Assembly (NCBI GenBank): GCA_947178195.1
Contig: CAMWXM010000108.1
Location: forward strand, 1 to 8,931
Source: an uncultured Ruminococcus sp.
GTDB lineage: Bacteria > Bacillota > Clostridia > Oscillospirales > Ruminococcaceae
Reading direction: 5' to 3'
Length of the DNA stretch: 8,931 bases
Shown here: positions 1 through 8,300 of the stretch, piece by piece
Layout: each line of letters begins with the position of its first letter
How positions within the stretch are numbered: the stretch's first letter is position 1
Program-made: the position numbers and the translations under genes
The notes under the pieces: model-generated
The model's input: the letters and a program-made list of their open reading frames with translations, nothing else
Told to the model about the DNA's origin: nothing
Databases searched by the model: none

Positions 1-65
1 TGTGGCTTAGTCAGAATTGGCATGGTTGGACTGTTGATGTTATTGCTTATATTCTAAAATTTTAA
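1..65 (+). CDS. 3' end of an unidentified upstream gene (partial)
   Basis: A strong plus-strand terminator begins at base 64, so a transcribed gene should end just before it. Two frames are open from the window edge. One reads a hydrophobic tail ending ...MLLLIF with a stop at 55-57. The other reads ...HGWTVDVIAYILKF with a stop at 63-65, overlapping the first two bases of the terminator stem. I cannot decide between them, and the coordinates given cover both. Fewer than 22 codons are visible and I do not recognise a family, so no function is offered. That some gene ends here is an inference from the terminator. Confidence 0.35.
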   Translation, partial: WLSQNWHGWTVDVIAYILKF

Positions 66-110
66 TCCCGTTTTAAGAAACAATTAATCTTCTTAAAACG
101 GGATTTTTTT
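64..110 (+). terminator. Rho-independent terminator of the upstream gene
   Basis: A perfect 16-bp inverted repeat has its left arm at 64-79 and right arm at 90-105, with a 10-base loop and a run of T through 110. The arms contain CCCG/CGGG at their base and AT pairs towards the loop. In the minus direction the stem is followed by AAAATTTT, so it might act weakly as a second terminator behind ppdK, but the T run favours plus-strand use. Confidence 0.9.
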
Positions 111-238
111 GTATTTTGCGTGTCAGGCAACAGTTAGTTAAGCATGCCTATCATCTTGGTAAATAGCTGGCATACTTGATATGAAATCTATTGAAAAAGC
201 TCTGTTGCAAAGGCAAGGCAACCATCGAATTAAAGGAA

Positions 239-269
239 TACGGTGAGAATAACGAGCATTCCCACCGTA
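239..269 (-). terminator. Probable terminator of ppdK
   Basis: A 12-bp stem with arms at 239-250 and 258-269 and a 7-base loop lies 43 bases beyond the ppdK stop codon. The only mismatch (A246 against C262 on the plus strand) becomes a U-G wobble in a minus-strand transcript, so the hairpin is complete only in ppdK mRNA. The following tract on that strand is T-rich but interrupted (TTCCTTTAATT), weaker than a classical U run. No T run follows on the plus strand. Confidence 0.7.
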
Positions 270-312
270 CATATAATAAGTCTATTTAGTTTTATTTTAA
301 TGGAATGATAGC

Positions 313-2940
313 TTATTTTTGTGATATAGCCGCCTGAGCAGCAGCGAGTCTTGCGATTGGCACACGGAATGGTGAGCAAGAAACGTATGTTAAACCAAGC
401 TTGTGGCAGAATTCAACAGAAGAAGGATCTCCACCGTGTTCGCCGCAGATACCGATGTGCATATCAGGACGAACCTCTTTACCCATCTTAACTGCCATAT
501 CCATAAGCTTGCCAACGCCTGTCTGATCCAGCTTAGCGAATGGATCGTTCTCATAGATTTTAGCGTCATAGTAAGCGTCAAGGAATTTACCTGCATCATC
601 TCTTGAGAAACCGAATGTCATCTGTGTAAGGTCATTAGTACCGAAGCAGAAGAATTCAGCTTCCTTAGCGATCTCATCAGCTGTAAGAGCAGCTCTTGGA
701 ATTTCGATCATTGTACCAACTTCATACTTAAGATCCATACCTGATTCCTTGATAACAGCGTCAGCAGTTTCAACAACAGACTTCTTAACATATTTAAGTT
801 CCTTGATATCGCCAACCAGCGGAATCATGATTTCAGGAACAATTGTCCAGTCGGAATGTCTCTTAGCAACAGCGATAGCAGCCTTGATAACAGCCTTTGT
901 CTGCATAACTGCGATTTCAGGATATGTTACTGCAAGACGGCAGCCTCTGTGACCCATCATCGGGTTAAATTCGTGAAGTGAATCAATAATATTCTTGATT
1001 GCTTCAACAGATTTGCCCTGAGCATCAGCAAGGGCTTTGATGTCAGCTTCTTCTGTTGGTACGAATTCGTGAAGCGGTGGGTCTAAGAATCTGATTGTAA
1101 CAGGGCAACCTTCAAGAGCTTCGTAAAGAGCTTCAAAGTCAGCCTGCTGCATAGGTTCGATCTTAGCAAGAGCAGCTTCTCTTTCTTCAACTGTATCTGA
1201 ACAGATCATTTCACGGAATGCGCCGATTCTTGCAGGATCAAAGAACATGTGTTCTGTACGGCAAAGACCGATACCTTCTGCACCCAGCTCACGAGCTTTC
1301 TTAGCGTCTGTAGGAGTATCAGCATTTGTTCTTACTTTGAGAGTTCTGTACTTATCAGCCCAAGCCATGATTCTGCCAAATTCGCCGGCAATTGTAGCGT
1401 CAACAGTAGGAATGATACCATCATAGATGTTACCTGTAGAGCCATCGATAGAAATAGCATCGCCTTCGTGGAATTCTTTTCCTGCAAGGCTGAACTTCTT
1501 GTTAGCTTCGTCCATTTTGATATCGCCGCAGCCAGAAACGCAACATGTACCCATACCACGGGCAACAACGGCAGCGTGAGAAGTCATACCGCCTCTAACA
1601 GTAAGGATACCCTGAGCGGACTTCATACCTGTAATATCTTCAGGAGATGTTTCAAGACGTACAAGAACTACCTTTTCGCCTTTTTCTGCCCATGCAACAG
1701 CGTCATCAGCAGTAAATACGATCTTACCGCAAGCTGCACCCGGAGAAGCGCCGAGTCCCTTGCCCATAGGTGTTGCAGCCTTAAGAGCAGCAGCGTCAAA
1801 CTGTGGGTGAAGGAGAGTATCAAGGTTTCTCGGATCAATCATAGCAACAGCTTCTTCTTCTGATCTCATGCCTTCGTCAACCAGGTCGCATGCGATCTTA
1901 AGAGCAGCCTGAGCAGTTCTCTTACCATTTCTTGTCTGGAGCATGTAAAGCTTACCATGTTCAACAGTAAATTCCATGTCCTGCATATCTCTGTAGTGAT
2001 TTTCAAGAGTGCTGCAAACTTCCTGGAACTGTTTGAAAGCATCAGGGAACTTTTCAGCCATCTGAGCGATAGGCATAGGTGTTCTTACGCCGGCAACAAC
2101 GTCTTCGCCCTGAGCGTTTGTAAGGAATTCGCCCATAAGCTTCTTTTCGCCTGTTGCAGGGTCACGGGTAAATGCAACGCCTGTACCGCAGTCATCGCCC
2201 ATGTTACCGAATGCCATTGACTGAACGTTTACGGCAGTACCCCATGAATAAGGGATATCGTTATCTCTTCTGTAAACGTTAGCTCTTGGGTTATCCCATG
2301 AACGGAATACAGCCTTAACTGCGCCCATAAGCTGTTCAACAGGATCTGTCGGGAATTCTTCACCAATTTTTTCCTTATATTCAGCCTTGAACTGACCAGC
2401 CAGTTCCTTTAAGTCGTCAGCAGAAAGGTCAACGTCCTGAGTAACGCCCTTCTTTTCCTTCATAGCATCGATAAGCTCTTCAAAGTATTTCTTACCAACT
2501 TCCATAACAACATCGGAATACATCTGGATAAATCTTCTGTAGCAGTCCCATGCCCATCTTGGATTACCTGACATTTCAGCGATTGTGTTTACAACGTCTT
2601 CATTAAGACCAAGGTTTAAGATTGTATCCATCATACCCGGCATAGAAGCTCTTGCACCGGAACGAACTGAAACGAGAAGCGGATTCTGCTTATCGCCAAA
2701 TTTTTTGCCGGTGATTTCTTCCATCTTACCGATATATTCTTTGATTTCAGCAACGATACCGTCGTTTATCTGACGGCCGTCTTCATAGTACTGAGTACAA
2801 GCCTCTGTTGAAATTGTGAAACCCTGTGGTACAGGAAGACCCATGCCTGTCATTTCAGCCAGGTTAGCGCCCTTACCGCCAAGGAGTTCTCTCATGTTAG
2901 CATTACCTTCAGAGAAAAGGTAGCAATATTTTTTTGACAT
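313..2940 (-). CDS. ppdK: Pyruvate, phosphate dikinase
   Basis: This cytosolic enzyme interconverts pyruvate + ATP + phosphate and PEP + AMP + pyrophosphate; in anaerobes it can serve glycolysis or gluconeogenesis. The 875-residue length is typical of the family. Three modules are visible: an N-terminal ATP-grasp nucleotide-binding part (about 1-350, with GGKGANLAEM near residue 21 and SVRSGARASMPGMMDT near 91), a swivelling phosphohistidine domain (about 390-510) with GGMTSHAAVVARG carrying His455, and a C-terminal PEP/pyruvate TIM barrel (about 530-870). Barrel active-site residues include Arg561 in CRTEH, Arg617 in RFLDPP, the GTNDLTQ loop and Cys832 in ICGEHGG. These match the Clostridium symbiosum catalytic residues (His455, Cys831 numbering). 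The start is well supported: GGAGGT at 2949-2954 lies 8 bases before ATG. It is transcribed alone, divergently from glmU. The Thr two residues before His455, the target of the PDRP regulatory kinase in some organisms, is present; no such regulator is in the window. Confidence 0.98.
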   Translation of the reverse strand: MSKKYCYLFSEGNANMRELLGGKGANLAEMTGMGLPVPQGFTISTEACTQYYEDGRQINDGIVAEIKEYIGKMEEITGKKFGDKQNPLLVSVRSGARASMPGMMDTILNLGLNEDVVNTIAEMSGNPRWAWDCYRRFIQMYSDVVMEVGKKYFEELIDAMKEKKGVTQDVDLSADDLKELAGQFKAEYKEKIGEEFPTDPVEQLMGAVKAVFRSWDNPRANVYRRDNDIPYSWGTAVNVQSMAFGNMGDDCGTGVAFTRDPATGEKKLMGEFLTNAQGEDVVAGVRTPMPIAQMAEKFPDAFKQFQEVCSTLENHYRDMQDMEFTVEHGKLYMLQTRNGKRTAQAALKIACDLVDEGMRSEEEAVAMIDPRNLDTLLHPQFDAAALKAATPMGKGLGASPGAACGKIVFTADDAVAWAEKGEKVVLVRLETSPEDITGMKSAQGILTVRGGMTSHAAVVARGMGTCCVSGCGDIKMDEANKKFSLAGKEFHEGDAISIDGSTGNIYDGIIPTVDATIAGEFGRIMAWADKYRTLKVRTNADTPTDAKKARELGAEGIGLCRTEHMFFDPARIGAFREMICSDTVEEREAALAKIEPMQQADFEALYEALEGCPVTIRFLDPPLHEFVPTEEADIKALADAQGKSVEAIKNIIDSLHEFNPMMGHRGCRLAVTYPEIAVMQTKAVIKAAIAVAKRHSDWTIVPEIMIPLVGDIKELKYVKKSVVETADAVIKESGMDLKYEVGTMIEIPRAALTADEIAKEAEFFCFGTNDLTQMTFGFSRDDAGKFLDAYYDAKIYENDPFAKLDQTGVGKLMDMAVKMGKEVRPDMHIGICGEHGGDPSSVEFCHKLGLTYVSCSPFRVPIARLAAAQAAISQK

Positions 2941-3017
2941 TGGAAATTACCTCCAGTTTTTTGATTCTCAGACCTGAAAACGGTACAAAAAAGAGTCCAT
3001 CCAGTCTGGTTATTATT

Positions 3018-3046
3018 ATTATAACACATATTAAGAAAAATTTCCA
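3018..3046 (-). promoter_or_regulatory. Sigma-A-type promoter of ppdK
   Basis: On the minus strand a perfect -10 TATAAT (3018-3023) is preceded by the TGn extension (TG at 3025-3026). A -35 TGGAAA (3041-3046, 4 of 6 to TTGACA) stands at the optimal 17-base spacing. Transcription would start near 3011, giving a leader of about 70 bases before the ppdK start codon. This is consensus matching only, with no experimental evidence. Confidence 0.7.
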
Positions 3047-3129
3047 TATTTTTTTGAAAAAATATTACAGCAAAATTTGTAGCAATTTTCACAAAAAATC
3101 AAAGATTTTTATTTTTTTTTGAAAATCTC

Positions 3130-3158
3130 TTGAAAAATTATCGAATTGCTGTCATAAT
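3130..3158 (+). promoter_or_regulatory. Sigma-A-type promoter of glmU
   Basis: The -35 TTGAAA (3130-3135) and -10 CATAAT (3153-3158) each match consensus at 5 of 6 positions and are separated by 17 bases. A TG at 3150-3151 forms an extended -10. The expected start is near 3165, about 65 bases before the glmU ATG. The A/T tracts immediately upstream (about 3085-3120) could act as an UP element. It probably drives glmU, pth and, by read-through, mfd. Confidence 0.65.
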
Positions 3159-3229
3159 ATTAAATAGTGCATTTATTTCATATTTGAAATTTTGTATTTG
3201 AATTTTTTATTTACGGAGGAAATCTGAAA

Positions 3230-4609
3230 ATGAATAATGCTGTAATACTGGCAGGCGGTCAGGGTAAAAGAATGAAATCGGATATCCCTAAGCCGATGTT
3301 TAAGGTTCTTGGCGAGCCGATGCTGGAATGGGTTATAAAAGCATGCGAAAACGCCGGACTTTCTGACCTTTGTATTGTCAAAGGTTTCATGGCTGAATAT
3401 ATTGATGAATATTTAAACGGAAGATATGAAACGGTTTTACAGAGCGAACGCCTGGGAACAGGTCATGCGGTAATGCAGGCATCGGACTTTATGGAAAAGC
3501 GCAGAAATGAAAATACCCTTGTTCTTTGCGGGGACGCTCCGTTTATTGACAGCGATACTATAAAAAAATCTCTTGAAATGCATATAAGCGAAAACAATTC
3601 AGTAACTGTAATAACGGCTGAGATCGACTGTCCCAAAGGATACGGAAGAATTGTCAGAACGCAGAATGGAATTTCTTCAATTGTGGAGGAAAAGGACGCA
3701 ACAGATTCACAGCGTGAAATAAAAGAGGTAAATTCTGGCGCATACTGGTTCAGAACTGCCGACCTGCTGGAATATCTCAGCCAGCTTACTCAGAATAACT
3801 CTCAGGGAGAATATTATCTTACCGATACTGTTTTTATCGCCCTGAACAAAGGCAGAAATGTAAATGCATACAAATCAGAAAATTCCGATGTTGTTTTAGG
3901 TGCAAATGACCGAAAGGGACTTTTAGAGCTTAACACTATAGCAAGAATGGCTGTCATAGATAAGCATCTTGAAAATGGGGTAGAATTTACTTGTACCGAC
4001 GGTATTACTATTGGAAGAGATGTAAAAATAGAACCAGGTACGGAAATACTTCCGGGAACACGTCTCCTTGGCAATACTACTATAGGAAAAGGCTGTGCGA
4101 TCGGTCCTAACTGCATTATCGAGGATTGCGTTATCGAAGACGAGGTAAAGCTTAATTATGTTCAGGCGTTTAAATCGAAGATCGACGCAGGAGTAAAGAT
4201 CGGCCCGTGGGTACATATACGCCCAGGCAGCCATATAAAGAGCGACGTTAAGATAGGCGACTTTGTGGAAATCAAAAATTCTACTATCGGCGAGGGCACT
4301 GCCGTTGCCCATCTGACATATGTGGGAGACAGCGATGTTGGTAAAAAGGTCAATTTCGGCTGCGGTACTGTCACCGTAAACTATGACGGAATAGTAAAAA
4401 GCCGCTGCGAAATAGGTGACAACTGCTTTATCGGCTGCAATACCAATCTTATTGCACCGGTAAAGCTTGGAAAAGCCGTATATACTGCTGCCGGAACGAC
4501 CATAACAAAGGACGTTCCCGATTATGCCCTTGCAATCGACAGAGGAACCGTTCAGATAAAAGAAGGTTACAGCCTGAGAAAGCTCAAGAAAAGAATAGAA
4601 AAAGCGTGA
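3230..4609 (+). CDS. glmU: Bifunctional GlmU: N-acetylglucosamine-1-phosphate uridyltransferase / glucosamine-1-phosphate acetyltransferase
   Basis: This cytosolic enzyme makes UDP-GlcNAc, the precursor of peptidoglycan and other cell-wall polymers, by acetylating glucosamine-1-phosphate and then adding UMP. The 459-residue length is normal. The N-terminal uridyltransferase domain (about 1-230) has the nucleotide loop LAGGQGKRM (7-15), Lys21, LGTGHAV, the metal-binding Asp102 in CGDAPF, GEYYLTD and Asn226 in GANDR. The C-terminal left-handed beta-helix (about 250-440) is built of hexapeptide repeats and carries the acetyltransferase residues Arg331 (RPG), Lys349 (VEIKNS), His361 (AHLTYVGD, the presumed base) and Asn384-Tyr385 (NYDG), matching E. 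coli numbering with an offset of about two. The loop has Gly-Gln-Gly-Lys where the textbook form has Gly-x-Gly-Thr; I believe this is common in Clostridia. GGAGG at 3215-3219, 10 bases before ATG, supports the start. It is first in the glmU-pth-mfd cluster. Confidence 0.97.
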   Translation: MNNAVILAGGQGKRMKSDIPKPMFKVLGEPMLEWVIKACENAGLSDLCIVKGFMAEYIDEYLNGRYETVLQSERLGTGHAVMQASDFMEKRRNENTLVLCGDAPFIDSDTIKKSLEMHISENNSVTVITAEIDCPKGYGRIVRTQNGISSIVEEKDATDSQREIKEVNSGAYWFRTADLLEYLSQLTQNNSQGEYYLTDTVFIALNKGRNVNAYKSENSDVVLGANDRKGLLELNTIARMAVIDKHLENGVEFTCTDGITIGRDVKIEPGTEILPGTRLLGNTTIGKGCAIGPNCIIEDCVIEDEVKLNYVQAFKSKIDAGVKIGPWVHIRPGSHIKSDVKIGDFVEIKNSTIGEGTAVAHLTYVGDSDVGKKVNFGCGTVTVNYDGIVKSRCEIGDNCFIGCNTNLIAPVKLGKAVYTAAGTTITKDVPDYALAIDRGTVQIKEGYSLRKLKKRIEKA

Positions 4610-4614
4610 TAAAG

Positions 4615-5244
4615 ATGAGTATTTTTGACAAATTCAAGGAAATTGCAAAAGATTCTGGAACGAATCCCAGTGGACCTGTAGAATATCTTATTGTCGGTCT
4701 GGGAAATCCGGGACTGCAATATGAAAAAACAAGGCATAATGCAGGATTTATGACTATAGACTGCCTGGCAGGCAGGCTGGGCATTTCTATAAACCGGTAT
4801 AAATTCCATGCGAAAATTGCTGAAGCCGATATTTCCGGTAGGCATTGTCTTATAATGAAGCCGGAAACTTATATGAACAACAGCGGACAGGCGGTGGAGG
4901 AAGCAAAATCGTTCTATAAGCTTGACATAGACCATGTTATTATTGTGTATGACGATATATCCTTAGAACCTGGCTTCCTCAGGATAAGGCGAAAGGGCAG
5001 CGACGGCGGACATAACGGAATAAAAAGTATAATTCATCTTACCGGAGAAGATACCTTTCCGAGAATAAAAATCGGAGTCGGCAAAAAAACGCACCCAAAA
5101 TTTGACCTTGCAGATTGGGTTCTGAGCAAATTCAACGAAGAGGATCAGACTAAAATAAACGAAGTTTGCAAAAAAGCATGCGACAGCATCAAGCTTATTG
5201 TTGAGAATAAAATAGATGAAGCTATGAATAGATTCAATTCGTAG
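4615..5244 (+). CDS. pth: Peptidyl-tRNA hydrolase
   Basis: Pth cleaves the ester bond of peptidyl-tRNAs released from stalled ribosomes, freeing tRNA; it is an essential cytosolic enzyme (the B. subtilis orthologue is spoVC). From this ATG the protein has 209 residues. Family signatures are GLGNPG with Asn31, TRHNAGF with catalytic His41, KPETYMNNSG, YDDISLEPG with Asp113, and GSDGGHNGIKSI with Asn134; spacings match E. coli Asn10, His20, Asp93 and Asn114. About 20 extra residues (MSIFDKFKEIAKDSG...) precede the usual start of the fold. The start is uncertain: a GTG at 4606, in frame and overlapping the glmU stop by 4 bases, would add three residues. Neither start has a good Shine-Dalgarno sequence, which suggests translation coupled to glmU. 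The ATG is preferred because it is the commoner codon and begins a plausible helix. The gene lies directly behind glmU and must share its transcript. Confidence 0.95.
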   Translation: MSIFDKFKEIAKDSGTNPSGPVEYLIVGLGNPGLQYEKTRHNAGFMTIDCLAGRLGISINRYKFHAKIAEADISGRHCLIMKPETYMNNSGQAVEEAKSFYKLDIDHVIIVYDDISLEPGFLRIRRKGSDGGHNGIKSIIHLTGEDTFPRIKIGVGKKTHPKFDLADWVLSKFNEEDQTKINEVCKKACDSIKLIVENKIDEAMNRFNS

Positions 5245-5299
5245 CTTTTACCTGTCAAAAAAATTCGGTTTCTAACGTAAAAAATAATCTTTTAGCTGC

Positions 5300-5326
5300 T
5301 TTACGTGTGTTTAAATAGTAGATAAT
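5300..5326 (+). promoter_or_regulatory. Weak candidate promoter for mfd
   Basis: TTTACG (5300-5305) and GATAAT (5321-5326) resemble -35 and -10 boxes but are separated by only 15 bases. A start near 5333 would leave about 28 bases before the mfd ATG. The fit is poor, and no terminator is visible behind pth, so co-transcription from the glmU promoter explains mfd expression equally well. Confidence 0.2.
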
Positions 5327-5360
5327 AGTCAAGGAAATCCGACGGCAAAAAGGAGAAGAA

Positions 5361-8300
5361 ATGAAATTTTTCAGTGAGACCTTCCGGGAATTAAGCAGTT
5401 TTTATGATGTAATAAATTGCATAAACAGAAAAATAAGTCCTGTATGCGCTACAGGACTTTCCGGCGTTCATAAAGCTCAATTTATTTATTCGATTTACAC
5501 CGGAACCCCTTTTCTTGTTATATCAGAAAATGAAATGCAGGCAAAAAAACTTTGCAACGATATAAATACAATGGCCGGAAGCGAAGATTTTGCCTGCTTT
5601 TTTCCATCAAAGGAGCTTGCGCTTACCAGGATCGAAGGATATTCAAGAGAATATGAGCATCAGCGTATATCTGCCTTGTCAAATCTTGTAAAAGGAAACT
5701 GCAAAATCGTCTGTGCCAGCATAGAAGCGGTAATGCAGCCAGTCATACCTAAAAATAAGCTGATAAGCAATACTATACTAATAAAGCCAGGCGTTGAGAT
5801 AATACTTGAAGGCTTAAAAAAACAGCTTACCGAAATGGGGTATGTAAGATGCGATAAGGTAGAAGGTCCTTCGCAGTTTTCGGTAAGAGGCGCTATTGCG
5901 GATATTTTCCCCGTTCAGTCGGCAAATCCTGTCAGAATAGAATTCTGGGGAGACGATGTGGACAGTATTTTCTATTTTGACCCACAGTCCCAGAGAAGAA
6001 CCGACTCGGTAGACGAAATAGAAATACCGCCTGCAGCAGAAGCTATAATAGATCGTGAGAAAATTGCTGCAAGGATAGAAGCTCTGGGAAAAAAATTAAG
6101 AAGCAAAAAAGCCGATGTTATAAGAGAAAATTTTGCAAGAGACTGCGAACTGCTTCGCCAGGGCGCAGAGCTTACCTGTATAGATAAGTATATTCCCCTT
6201 ATTTATGACAAAAAGCCGTCGGTATTTGAATATTTTGACAATTACACTGTTTTTTCCGAATATTCCTCCGCAGCCGAGCATGCAAAGGGCGCTGCGACCC
6301 AGTATAATGAGGATTGCAAGATGCTGCTGGAAACCGGTGAGCTTTGCAGAGGTCTTGAGGGACATATTTTTGAAAAAGAAGATATACTCGAAATGACGGA
6401 AGGCAAGCAGCTTTTTATCAGCAATTTTATACAGGGTCTTGACAGGGTAAGCTATAAAAAAATAGTAAGCTTTGAATGTCTCCATAATGCTCCCTGGGGC
6501 GGAGAAATGCGCCAGCTAAACGGCGATCTGAAAGAATACTGCGAAAAAGGTTACAGGACCCTTCTTATTGCTGGAAGCGAAAAAACTCTGCCTATAATAA
6601 AACAAGATCTGGAAAATGAAGGCATACCATGCAGTATTGCGGGCAGTGAAAGTCTCTGTGAAAAAGGAAGAGTTCTGCTTATGACAGGAAGCCTTTCCGC
6701 AGGACTTGAATATCCCGAAAATAAGGTTGCTGTCATAACTCAGGCAAAGGCGACAAGTTCAAAAAAGAAAAAGAAGCGGCAAAAAAAGGGTGAAGAAATA
6801 CGGAATCTTTCGGATATTTCTCCCGGCGACCTTGTTGTACATTCACTTCACGGAATCGGAAGATTTGTGGGAATAAGGAAGCTGGAGCTGGAGGGAATAA
6901 CCAAGGATTATATTACCATTCAGTATGCAGGAAAGGATACATTATATGTTCCGGTAACTCAGCTTGACATGGTGTCAAGATATATCGGTCCAAAGGACGA
7001 AACCGGCGTTAAGCTTCATAAGCTTTCCTCACAGGAATGGCAGAAAACAAGAAGCAATGTCAAAAAAGCAGTTAAAGATATGGCTCATGAGCTTATTCAG
7101 CTTTATGCAAAGCGTGAAAACAGCAAGGGTTTTGCCTTTTATCCCGATGATGATATTCAGAAAGATTTTGAAGCCAGATTCCCCTATGCGGAAACGGACG
7201 ATCAGCTTCAGTCGATAAACGAAATAAAAGAGGATATGGAAAAAGCAAGACCTATGGACAGGCTTTTGTGCGGAGACGTAGGCTTCGGAAAAACCGAGGT
7301 CGCTCTTCGTGCCGCAATGAAATGCGTTGAAAGCGGAAAGCAGTGCGCTATACTTGTGCCGACCACGGTCCTTGCTATGCAGCATTTTCAGACGGCTTCA
7401 AGAAGATTTGAACCGTTTCCGGTAACTGTGGAGCTGCTTTCAAGATTTCGCACCCCTAAACAGCAGCAGGAAATATTAAAAAAACTGAAAAAAGGAATTA
7501 TAGATATTATTATCGGCACTCACAGACTGGTACAAAAGGACGTTGAATTTAAAAGCCTCGGACTTGCCATAGTTGATGAGGAACAGCGATTCGGCGTTGC
7601 CCATAAGGAAAAATTCAAGAAAAATTTTCCGGAAGTAGACATGCTCACCCTTTCTGCGACCCCGATACCGAGAACCCTTAATATGGCAATGAGCGGAATA
7701 AGAGATATGTCGGTAATAGATGAACCGCCTCAGGACAGATACCCTGTTCAGACTTATGTTGTGGAATATAATCAGGGATTGGTGGTTCAGGCAATAAACA
7801 AAGAGCTGAAACGTGGTGGACAGGTCTACTATATCCATAATCGAGTGGAAACTATTTCCTCCTGCGCTGCAAGGCTTCAGGAGCTTATCCCTGACGCCAG
7901 GATAGCCTACGCCCACGGACAGATGACGGAAGAAGCTATGTCGGATATCTGGGGACAGCTTTTAGAGCATGAAATAGATATTCTTATCTGTACGACTATA
8001 ATCGAAACGGGTGTTGATGTTCCCAACGTAAATACCCTTATTATAGAGGACGCAGACTATTTCGGTCTTTCTCAGCTTTATCAGTTAAGGGGACGAGTTG
8101 GACGCTCCAACAAAAGAGCTTATGCATATTTCACATTCCGCAGGGAAAAGATTCTTACCGAGGTAGCTTCAAAAAGACTTAACGCAATGAGAGAATTTAC
8201 TCAGTTCGGAAGCGGATTCAGAATAGCTATGAGAGACCTTGAAATAAGAGGAGCAGGCAGCATACTGGGCGGACGACAGCACGGTCATATGGAGTCGGTG

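Noticed and set aside
144..173. ATGCC...GGCAT inverted repeat and an 11-codon frame starting at 144
   Set aside because: The repeat is only 5 bp with a 20-base gap, and the tiny frame has no ribosome binding site; both are expected by chance.
1249..1863. A 204-codon open frame on the plus strand, antisense to ppdK
   Set aside because: It lies wholly inside ppdK, whose protein is intact with all catalytic residues. The predicted product is rich in Ser, Cys and Thr with no recognisable domain, and no ribosome binding site was seen. It is what reading the complement of a well-conserved gene produces.
3093..3120. Terminator-like AAAAATC/GATTTTT hairpin followed by a T run
   Set aside because: The 7-bp stem has only one GC pair, and no plus-strand gene precedes it because ppdK runs the other way. 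It is better read as part of the A/T-tract spacer upstream of the glmU promoter.
3923..4312. Minus-strand open frames inside glmU
   Set aside because: They overlap the conserved glmU coding sequence, have compositions unlike a real protein and carry no family motif.
5450..5510. Degenerate Walker A in the N-terminal part of Mfd as a sign of a damaged gene
   Set aside because: The UvrB-like module of Mfd is normally inactive as an ATPase; the functional Walker A is at residues 638-645 and is intact.
6762..6788. Lysine-rich stretch in Mfd as a possible insertion or nuclear-type signal
   Set aside because: A basic linker just before the RNA-polymerase interaction domain is, as I recall, usual in Mfd from low-GC Gram-positives, so it is normal for the family and not an insertion.
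7476..7916. A 146-codon minus-strand frame inside mfd
   Set aside because: It covers the reverse complement of the mfd helicase motifs and has no domain or ribosome binding signal of its own.
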